Positions 1-4,264 are shown, numbered from the stretch's first letter. The stretch: 5,202 bases of DNA from Anaerolineae bacterium (GCA_015492875.1 WGEI01000019.1:1-5202); one strand, 5' to 3'. The notes: generated by a model from the sequence alone, not told the origin. Made by a program: numbers and translations.

Positions 1-1
1 A

Positions 2-700
2 GGTTTGATATTGGGCGCGGCATGGTCGCCCGACGGCGCGAGAATACTCACATGGTCAGCCGATGGTGCTCTTGCCCTATGGAATGCCGCTGGCGAGGCC
101 GTCTATACCGCTATGCGTCAAGCCCCCATCACTAGCGCGGCATGGTCGCCCGATAGCGCCTCTGTGCTGCTGTGGGCTGGTCAGGGCGCGGCTTTACTCA
201 ATGCAGATGGCGAGACAATCGCTAATTTATCCATCAACGCGCCGGTATTAGTTGCCGCATGGCTGCCTGACAGCAGTGTCTTCTTCACCCGAATGCGCGA
301 TGGCTCGGTGCTCTTGTGGCGGCGCGATGGCAATCTCATTGACCGCATCACGACAGCAGAGCCAATTTATGGCGCGGTATGGTCGCCCGATGGCAACGCC
401 CTCTTGACATGGGGGAATGATAACGTGGTGCGCGTATGGGATTTGGAAGCGGGGCTAGCGCTCATCCTGCCTCAGCCCGATACGATCTTGAGCGCGGCCT
501 TCCACCCTGAGCAAACGTATATCCTCGTCAGCCTGCGCGATGCGACAGCGCGCATTTGGTTAGCCGATGTCGATATGTTGCTCCGCTTAGGACGAAGCTA
601 TAAAACCCGCGAACTCACCGCCGAAGAGCGCGAACGTTTCTTCTTGCCGCGCCGCGTCATCCGCGAGGAAGATTTAGCGGTCAAAGGGGCGGGGCGGTAA
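2..700 (+). CDS. WD40 repeat (beta-propeller) protein, C-terminal part, 5' end outside window
   Basis: The reading frame is open from base 2 to the TAA at 698-700, so the true start lies outside the window; the TTG at base 5 is only the first possible start codon seen. Five propeller blades are visible, each opening with a version of 'AAWSPD' (Trp codons at 23, 143, 260 and 380; Phe at 500), spaced 40, 39, 40 and 40 residues apart. The blades end in W-x or degenerate W-D positions (ALALWN, VLLWRR, VRVWDL, ARIWLA); the second blade has lost its Trp (ALLNAD). After the last blade comes a tail, LLRLGRSYKTRELTAEERERF, of the kind that often closes WD40 chains in large multidomain bacterial proteins. 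Such propellers are protein-interaction platforms, commonly fused to kinase, NTPase or protease-like domains. The partner domain would lie upstream and cannot be seen. Family assignment is firm; function is unknown. Confidence 0.9.
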   Translation, partial: GLILGAAWSPDGARILTWSADGALALWNAAGEAVYTAMRQAPITSAAWSPDSASVLLWAGQGAALLNADGETIANLSINAPVLVAAWLPDSSVFFTRMRDGSVLLWRRDGNLIDRITTAEPIYGAVWSPDGNALLTWGNDNVVRVWDLEAGLALILPQPDTILSAAFHPEQTYILVSLRDATARIWLADVDMLLRLGRSYKTRELTAEERERFFLPRRVIREEDLAVKGAGR

Positions 701-772
701 AGCCTACCTGATGCCCCGTTCTTCTGCTACAAATAACGATACGACGACTGCCGAGAAGAGGGATGGGGCTAT

Positions 773-1225
773 ATGTTCAAGTATATTCGTGCGTTCTTCG
801 TGGCCTTGCGCATGACCTTACGCGGGGAGCAACCACCACCGCCACGCTATCCATTGTTGACGGCATGGCTGAAAGATGGCCACCGCCTCGCCCAACAGGT
901 CATCACTGCCGCCGATGCTACTGGGTTCGATAGCGCCGCCCGCCAAATGGTTCAGGTGCGGGTTGATGGGCGTGATTATGCGTTAGATGTGTTGCTGCGC
1001 GGCGTCCTCTACAATATGGAGACGGAATACCCGCATCTTTTGCGCACGGGCGGGCAGTATAACCTCACTGCCATTTATGCTGGCAATATCAATGACCGCT
1101 ATCGCATTCAGCGCATCTTGGAGAGCGAAGTATGCGAACAATATCCCGCTTTTATGCAAGCGTTGCAGTCCCTGCTAGCGCATTTAGAAGCCCCGCCACA
1201 GGAAGGGCAACCAGAAGTAGATTAA
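773..1225 (+). CDS. Hypothetical protein, 150 residues
   Basis: I do not recognise a family. The ATG at 773 is supported by purine-rich sequence upstream (GAGG at 758-761, or GGGG at 765-768 just before TAT-ATG). Residues 1-17 (MFKYIRAFFVALRMTLR) form a basic, amphipathic, moderately hydrophobic helix, too short and too charged for a clear membrane span or a cleavable signal; peripheral membrane contact is possible. A proline run (PPPPRYP, 21-27) separates it from a mainly helical body with a short 'VQVRVDGRDYALDVLLRGVLY' stretch near 61-80 and an acidic, Pro/Gln-rich end. No catalytic motif, metal site or Cys pair is seen. It lies 72 bases after the WD40 gene on the same strand with no terminator between them, so co-transcription is possible. 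Its stop codon overlaps that of the convergent Doc/Fic gene. Coding status is supported by length, start context and residue composition. Confidence 0.75.
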   Translation: MFKYIRAFFVALRMTLRGEQPPPPRYPLLTAWLKDGHRLAQQVITAADATGFDSAARQMVQVRVDGRDYALDVLLRGVLYNMETEYPHLLRTGGQYNLTAIYAGNINDRYRIQRILESEVCEQYPAFMQALQSLLAHLEAPPQEGQPEVD

Positions 1226-1626
1226 AGGTTATCTGGGGTGAGGTCTTCAATAATATAGTCGGCGAGGATTTCGGCAACTTGTGTCACGTCGTAGCGCCCT
1301 TTGGCCACCTGTAAAACAATTTCTCGCGCTTCTTTGTCCGTCCACACGATGCGGTGCTTGTTTAGCATGAGGAAACGCTCTACAGTGAGGCGGGCGGTGC
1401 GTTTATTGCCATCGGCAAACAAGTGATGATAGGCGAGCGAGTGCAACATGGCGGCGGCCTTATCCACCAGCGTGGGGAATTGCTCTTCGCCAAATAGTAC
1501 GATGTATGGCCGCGCCGCTGCCGAGCGCAATAAATGGCGGTCTCGGACGAAAGGGCGTTCATTGAGCACTTGCTGGTTGATGCTGTAAATTTCAGCTGGG
1601 GTTATAATGACGGTGCTATCGCCCAT
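1222..1626 (-). CDS. Doc/Fic-domain protein 1 (death-on-curing-like toxin family)
   Basis: This 134-residue protein is about the size of phage P1 Doc. The active-site loop is H68-L-F-A-D-G-N-K-R-T-A-R (68-79), preceded by the helix 'DKAAAMLHSLAYH'. In the Fic fold the His is the catalytic base, and the Asn and Arg shape the anion and nucleotide site. AMPylating Fic enzymes have NGR here; Doc has NKR and is known to phosphorylate elongation factor Tu. The NKR places this protein with Doc, so kinase or related phosphotransfer activity is an inference. Unlike Doc it keeps an Arg three residues after the first Arg, as in the Fic consensus. It is the second gene of a two-gene unit, 8 bases after its paralogue. 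Its Shine-Dalgarno AGGGG (1632-1636) overlaps the upstream stop codon, which suggests translational coupling. No antitoxin gene is adjacent. Family is sure; substrate is unknown. Confidence 0.9.
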   Translation of the reverse strand: MGDSTVIITPAEIYSINQQVLNERPFVRDRHLLRSAAARPYIVLFGEEQFPTLVDKAAAMLHSLAYHHLFADGNKRTARLTVERFLMLNKHRIVWTDKEAREIVLQVAKGRYDVTQVAEILADYIIEDLTPDNL

Positions 1627-1637
1627 GATAGCCCCTA
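1627..1637 (-). promoter_or_regulatory. Ribosome binding site of Doc/Fic gene 1, overlapping upstream stop codon
   Basis: On the minus strand the sequence reads TTAGGGGCTATC then ATG. The AGGGG lies 5 bases before the start codon and shares its A and first G with the TAG stop of the upstream paralogue. This fixes the start at 1626 and suggests the two proteins are made from one transcript with coupled translation. Confidence 0.65.
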
Positions 1638-2117
1638 ACGACTTGCGAGTTGTGCCAATAGCCAGCTATGGCACTCCATAATATCGGAGATGATGCCCAT
1701 ATCTTGGGCGAGGTTCGGCTTTGGATAAGCTTGGCCGGGTTTGGTGCTGAGCCATGTCGCCAACTCGCCAACTTCTACTCTACCTAGCGCCGTCTCCAAA
1801 ATGACGTGCAAGGCTTCTTCTTGTACCCAAATGGGATACAGGCCATTGACTTGTAAGAAGAATATCATGCCCACAGTGCCCGTGCGCTTGTTGCCATCGC
1901 TGAAGGGATGGTTACGTATAATTGCATGGAGTAGCGCCGCCGCTTTTTCTTGACGGGAGGGAAACGCATCCATACCAAAAGCGCTAGACTGAGGCCGTTG
2001 TACCGCCGCTTGTAAAAGGCCTATATCGCGTATTTGCTGTTCGCCGAGCAAAATGCGCTGGTTATTGAGCACTCGCCCATTGATGTATAGGAGTTCGTCT
2101 GTTGTCAGATAGCGCAT
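1635..2117 (-). CDS. Doc/Fic-domain protein 2 with C-terminal extension
   Basis: The product has 160 residues from the ATG at 2117. The start MRYLTTDELLYIN is typical for Doc-type proteins. The frame stays open up to a TTG at 2243, but that extension is AT-rich, runs into a terminator and overlaps the likely promoter, so I reject it. The active-site loop is H70-P-F-S-D-G-N-K-R-T-G-T (70-81), after 'EKAAALLHAIIRN'. HPF is Fic-like, NKR is Doc-like, and the second Fic Arg is replaced by Thr. Residues 4-125 align throughout with the downstream gene (ELLYINGRVLN against EIYSINQQVLN), so the two are diverged paralogues. About 35 residues after the Doc core (126-160, ending WLLAQLASR) have no match in the paralogue. 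It is the first gene of the pair; the 185 bases upstream leave no room for a normal Phd-sized antitoxin. No strong Shine-Dalgarno precedes the ATG. Confidence 0.88.
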   Translation of the reverse strand: MRYLTTDELLYINGRVLNNQRILLGEQQIRDIGLLQAAVQRPQSSAFGMDAFPSRQEKAAALLHAIIRNHPFSDGNKRTGTVGMIFFLQVNGLYPIWVQEEALHVILETALGRVEVGELATWLSTKPGQAYPKPNLAQDMGIISDIMECHSWLLAQLASR

Positions 2118-2148
2118 GATAATTTCACAGGTAAAGGTTATTGCCCTC

Positions 2149-2178
2149 ATTGTAGCAATTTTAAGAGTGCAAAAACAA
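2149..2178 (-). promoter_or_regulatory. Candidate sigma-70 promoter of the Doc/Fic pair
   Basis: On the minus strand, TTGTTT (2178-2173) and TACAAT (2154-2149) are separated by 18 bases, and TGC directly before the -10 box forms an extended -10. Transcription would begin near 2142, about 25 bases before the ATG at 2117. This agrees with that start and excludes the in-frame ATG at 2150, which lies inside the -10 box. Called from consensus match only. Confidence 0.5.
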
Positions 2179-2180
2179 GC

Positions 2181-2208
2181 AAAATTTCGAAATTTTTCCC
2201 AAAAATTT
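2181..2208. repeat. Two overlapping AT-rich palindromes upstream of the Doc/Fic promoter
   Basis: AAAATTTCGAAATTTT (2181-2196) is a perfect 16-base palindrome. Its right arm is reused in a second perfect inverted repeat, AAATTTTT-CCC-AAAAATTT (2190-2208). The block begins 2 bases upstream of the putative -35 box. It could be an operator for a dimeric regulator, an AT-rich UP element contacted by RNA polymerase alpha, or simply bent A-tract DNA. Sequence cannot tell these apart. Confidence 0.6.
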
Positions 2209-2240
2209 GTTACATTGTTAAAGAGTTTGTGATGAAGCCA

Positions 2241-2273
2241 CAAAAGAAAAAGGCATGTCCTTCAACATGCCTT
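2241..2273 (-). terminator. Rho-independent terminator of the sigma/DUF5667 operon
   Basis: On the minus strand, AAGGCATGT (2273-2265) and ACATGCCTT (2258-2250) form a perfect 9-base-pair stem with a 6-base loop, followed by the T-rich tract TTTCTTTTG. It lies 30 bases after the stop codon of the DUF5667 gene, where this operon should end. It also insulates the Doc/Fic genes that follow on the same strand. Confidence 0.85.
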
Positions 2274-2302
2274 CTATAACATCGTTCATACACAAAATCG
2301 TG

Positions 2303-3472
2303 CTAAGGTTGGGGTTCTTCAGTCCCTGCTACGGCGGTTTGCGTGGCAAAGACTGCCGTTTGCGTCATGAGTATCCACTCGCGCACTTGCGTCGCATAGG
2401 CTGGCGATGTGGGCGTCGCGGTGGGTTGCCCGCCTCTCGGCTGCGGCGTCGCCGTTTGTGGCACAACGCCAGAGGGTGGCTTTGTCCCGCCGGGTAAAGG
2501 CAATGGCGTCCACGTGGCCGTTGGCGTCACGCTTGGCGTCCATGTCCATGTTGGCGTGACGGTGAACGTTGGCGTATAAGTCGGCGTTGGCGTGCGCGTT
2601 GCAGTTGCCGTTGGTGTGACTGTCGGCGTCATCGTAGCGACAGGCGTTGCGGTTGCTGTCGCGGTCGCTGTGGGCGATGGCGGGCTGAGTGTTGCCGTCG
2701 CCGCTGCGGGTTGTAAGGTGTCGCTTGGCTGTGTACCTGCTGGCGGCATGGTGGTTTGCTGCGGGCGATTATCCGCAATGAGCTTCAGCAATGCTCCATA
2801 ATCATAGGCACTGTCTTGTTGCGCTTGATAGCTTAAAACCGTTTCGGCCTCTTCTAGAAAGGCATCTATCAAGACATTATCGCCATTGACCAGCAAAACG
2901 AGGTCTTCAGTGGTCGCCAGCAGTTCGTCGATGGCATCCTGCGAAAGCCGCCCCAGCGCGTTCAGCTGCACCACTTCATCCAAGCGGGTTTGCGCAATCT
3001 GGATGTAGGCCTCTTCCAAGTGCCCGATGAGATTGGCGAAAAACAGGATGATACTCTCCCATAGGCGCTTCACCCCATAGAGCGTATCGCCCGGCAACGC
3101 CTCTGCCGACGCCGCCACTACGCCCGCACCACTGGTGAACATCACCATAAAAGCGAGGATAAGCCCCGCTGCCAGTTTGCTCATGGGTAGGGCGAGGCGG
3201 TTGAACAGGATGACGCGGTTTTGCTGCTGCGAACGATAGCGAGCGCGGAACTCGGCCTGTAGGCGCGCTTCTAACGCATCTACTGCTTCTTCGGGCATCG
3301 CTGGCGCATCAAAGCTAGATGCCAGCAGGATGAGCGATAAATCGCGCCGCAGTTCAGCCGCGTAGGACGGAAAGCGTTGCAGGCAGGTGTCAATATCCGC
3401 AGTGCCACTGAGCACAGCATCAATACAATTATCTAGAACTGCTTCGTAGTGTTGTAGGCGTTCGTCGTTCAC
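2303..3472 (-). CDS. DUF5667-type single-pass membrane protein with Thr-Pro-rich tail, putative sigma-factor regulator
   Basis: The product has 389 residues. The start is GTG at 3472, overlapping the sigma gene's TGA stop by 4 bases. Residues 1-80 are a helical cytosolic segment with 'LDNCIDAVLSGTADIDTCLQ' and 'RFPSYAAELRRDL', a pattern common at the N-terminus of DUF5667 proteins. One hydrophobic span lies at about 97-121. Next comes 'EALPGDTLYGVKRLWE' (124-139), the DUF5667 signature (LPGDxLYxxKR), and a helical region to about 235. Residues 253-325 are a Thr-Pro-rich, mucin-like stretch with aromatic residues (TYTPTF, TWTWTP); the end carries TQTAVFATQTAV. The positive charge before the span suggests the N-terminus is inside and the Thr-Pro stalk outside. 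The overlap with an ECF sigma gene suggests an anti-sigma or sensor role, but the zinc-binding HxxxCxxC anti-sigma motif is absent, so that role is inferred. The stalk may be glycosylated or contact the cell surface. Confidence 0.88.
   Translation of the reverse strand: MNDERLQHYEAVLDNCIDAVLSGTADIDTCLQRFPSYAAELRRDLSLILLASSFDAPAMPEEAVDALEARLQAEFRARYRSQQQNRVILFNRLALPMSKLAAGLILAFMVMFTSGAGVVAASAEALPGDTLYGVKRLWESIILFFANLIGHLEEAYIQIAQTRLDEVVQLNALGRLSQDAIDELLATTEDLVLLVNGDNVLIDAFLEEAETVLSYQAQQDSAYDYGALLKLIADNRPQQTTMPPAGTQPSDTLQPAAATATLSPPSPTATATATATPVATMTPTVTPTATATRTPTPTYTPTFTVTPTWTWTPSVTPTATWTPLPLPGGTKPPSGVVPQTATPQPRGGQPTATPTSPAYATQVREWILMTQTAVFATQTAVAGTEEPQP
2498..2716 (-). repeat. Coding Thr-Pro-rich low-complexity repeat within the DUF5667 protein
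   Basis: This segment encodes residues 253-325. On the + strand the heptamer TTGGCGT recurs at 2521, 2533, 2551, 2569 and 2587, spaced 12, 18, 18 and 18 bases, matching a six-residue protein unit that contains Thr-Pro-Thr. It is a protein-level repeat with some nucleotide similarity, not an iteron or CRISPR array. Such tracts can expand or contract by slippage. Confidence 0.8.
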
Positions 3473-4059
3473 GATAATCCCGCCATAATAGATTCAACGT
3501 CGAACCCAGCCTCTTCCAAACGGCTGGCAAGCGAACGCAAGGCGCGGTGTTGTAGCGCTTTGATTGCGTTGGGCTTTTTGCCCATCACCTGTGCGACTGC
3601 GTCAATGCGGTAACCCTCAATAAATCGCAAAATAATAACCTGTTGCTGCTCATTAGTTAATGTGGCAATGGCCTGCCGTAAAGCCTGCGCGGCATAATGG
3701 CGCATCATTTCGGCATCCATGTTTGGCGTCACTGCCAATGGTTCAGCGTCTATGTCGCTTTCTGCTGGCCGTCTTTCCACCCGTCGGTAGTGGTCAATCA
3801 CGCGAGCATGGGCAATGCGGTATAGCCAAGCGATGAATGGCTTGCCGCGCTCATGATACTTCGGTAAATCACGCAGGGCACGGGTGAAAACATCCGCCGT
3901 TAAATCTTCCGCGAGATGATTATTGTTGACGCGGTGGTAGATATAACGGTGAATGGTCTGCACATGCGCCCGATATAACGCGCCGAAGGCTTCCGCATCC
4001 CCTTGCTGCGCCCGTTTTAATAAACGTTTCTCTTCAACGCGGTCCAAAATAATCTCCAA
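3469..4059 (-). CDS. ECF-type RNA polymerase sigma factor (sigma-70 family)
   Basis: The product has 196 residues and directs RNA polymerase to a specific promoter set. The sigma-2 domain covers about 24-93: 'LYRAHVQTIHRYIYHRV', the region 2.2 pattern 'AEDLTADVFTRAL' (50-62), and 'FIAWLYRIAHARVIDHYRR' (75-93), which opens and binds the -10 element. A 30-residue linker leads to sigma-4 (about 124-180) with 'LTNEQQQVIILRFIEGYRIDAVAQVMGK' and recognition helix 'KPNAIKALQHRALRSL', which binds -35. No sigma-1 or sigma-3 is present, as expected for ECF. The longest form starts at TTG 4059, but a second TTG at 4047 has GGAG 6 bases upstream and may be the true start, giving a protein 4 residues shorter. 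It is the first gene of an operon with the DUF5667 gene (4-base overlap). The upstream leader is rich in inverted repeats and may allow self-activation. Confidence 0.95.
   Translation of the reverse strand: MEIILDRVEEKRLLKRAQQGDAEAFGALYRAHVQTIHRYIYHRVNNNHLAEDLTADVFTRALRDLPKYHERGKPFIAWLYRIAHARVIDHYRRVERRPAESDIDAEPLAVTPNMDAEMMRHYAAQALRQAIATLTNEQQQVIILRFIEGYRIDAVAQVMGKKPNAIKALQHRALRSLASRLEEAGFDVESIMAGLS
4054..4057 (-). promoter_or_regulatory. Shine-Dalgarno GGAG favouring the shorter sigma-factor start
   Basis: GGAG on the minus strand is followed by ATTATT and then TTG (4047-4045). The 6-base spacing is good. No comparable site precedes the TTG at 4059, so initiation at 4047 (protein starting M-D-R-V-E-E) is at least as likely. 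Confidence 0.45.
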
Positions 4060-4068
4060 TGTTGGTAA

Positions 4069-4111
4069 CCGTGCGGAGCGCGTTGTCTAATGCGTATACC
4101 GCTTCGCACGG
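4069..4111. repeat. Imperfect 12-base inverted repeat in the sigma-factor leader
   Basis: On the + strand CCGTGCGGAGCG (4069-4080) and CGCTTCGCACGG (4100-4111) are complementary except at one position, with a 19-base spacer. On the minus-strand transcript it would form a GC-rich hairpin ending 9 bases before the TTG at 4059, close enough to affect ribosome access. It could also be an operator. Confidence 0.6.
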
Positions 4112-4122
4112 GAAAAGGTTAC
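4094..4122 (-). promoter_or_regulatory. Possible ECF-type autoregulatory promoter of the sigma operon
   Basis: On the minus strand GTAACC (4122-4117), which has the AAC core typical of ECF -35 elements, is followed after 17 bases by GTATAC (4099-4094). ECF factors often activate their own gene. No other promoter with the same pair is seen in the window to support it, so this is a weak call. Confidence 0.25.
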
Positions 4123-4138
4123 GACCTAATAACCTTTT
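4113..4138. repeat. Perfect 9-base inverted repeat in the sigma-factor leader
   Basis: AAAAGGTTA (4113-4121) and TAACCTTTT (4130-4138) flank an 8-base loop, CGACCTAA. The symmetrical A/T ends would allow a weak terminator-like hairpin on either strand, or an operator. TAACC in one arm can pair alternatively with GGTTA on the minus strand near 4066-4070, next to the sigma start. Confidence 0.6.
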
Positions 4139-4172
4139 TCATCGGCTGAGTTTCTATTTTGCAGCGCCAATC

Positions 4173-4185
4173 GCCCTGTCAGGGC
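4173..4185. promoter_or_regulatory. Palindrome just upstream of the methyltransferase -35 box
   Basis: GCCCTG-T-CAGGGC is a perfect 13-base dyad ending 1 base before TTGCAC. Its position suits a transcription-factor site for the + strand promoter. A chance short palindrome cannot be excluded. Confidence 0.4.
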
Positions 4186-4186
4186 A

Positions 4187-4214
4187 TTGCACTACCCCTA
4201 GCCTACAGTATAAT
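4187..4214 (+). promoter_or_regulatory. Sigma-70 promoter of the methyltransferase gene
   Basis: TTGCAC (4187-4192) and a perfect TATAAT (4209-4214) are 16 bases apart. Transcription would begin near 4221, leaving a leader of about 44 bases before the TTG at 4265. This is the best consensus match in the window. Confidence 0.7.
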
Positions 4215-4241
4215 CGCTAAAGATAACGATAATTTTAGCGA
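4214..4241. promoter_or_regulatory. Inverted repeat across the methyltransferase transcription start, possible operator
   Basis: TCGCTAAA (4214-4221) and TTTAGCGA (4234-4241) form a perfect 8-base inverted repeat with a 12-base spacer containing GATAACGAT. It begins at the last base of the -10 box and covers the likely start site, where a bound repressor would block transcription. It also sits inside a possible opposing promoter. Confidence 0.5.
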
Positions 4242-4249
4242 ATTGTAAA
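4221..4249 (-). promoter_or_regulatory. Possible housekeeping promoter of the sigma operon
   Basis: On the minus strand TTTACA (4249-4244) and TTATCT (4226-4221) are separated by 17 bases. If used, it gives a leader of about 155 bases containing both inverted repeats upstream of the sigma gene, and it overlaps the divergent methyltransferase control region. Consensus match is moderate. Confidence 0.3.
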
Positions 4250-4264
4250 ATCAGGCCAAACGCA

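Noticed and set aside
1680..1692. S-D-I-M-E-C near the end of the first Doc/Fic protein resembles the Fic self-inhibition motif (S/T)xxxE(G/N).
   Set aside because: The last position is Cys rather than Gly or Asn, and the second active-site Arg that the inhibitory Glu would contact is Thr in this protein, so the motif cannot act in the known way within the same chain.
2118..2243. N-terminal extension of the first Doc/Fic protein from a TTG start, or a hidden antitoxin in this stretch.
   Set aside because: The encoded sequence is AT-driven low complexity, overlaps a likely promoter and palindromes, and has no separate start with a ribosome site; it is too short for a typical antitoxin.
2521..2593. 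Five TTGGCGT heptamers looking like origin iterons or a repeat array.
   Set aside because: They are in phase with the Thr-Pro codons of a clear coding sequence, and their spacing follows the protein repeat.
2592..2801. A + strand open frame rich in Val-Ala-Val-Gly.
   Set aside because: It is the complement of the Ala-Thr and Thr-Pro codons of the DUF5667 protein and has no start signal or family features.
3380..3460. Cys16 and Cys30 with His8 in the DUF5667 protein as a zinc anti-sigma site.
   Set aside because: The spacing does not match HxxxCxxC, so a classical zinc-binding anti-sigma domain is not supported.
1224..4137. AAAGGTTAT(T) recurring at 1224, 2133 and near 4114-4137 as a possible shared regulatory element.
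   Set aside because: Matches of 9-10 bases are expected by chance in a window of this size, and the copies have no common position relative to genes.
4113..4139. The AAAAGGTTA/TAACCTTTT hairpin as a + strand terminator.
   Set aside because: No + strand gene is transcribed toward it, the stem has only two GC pairs, and most of the T-run is inside the stem.
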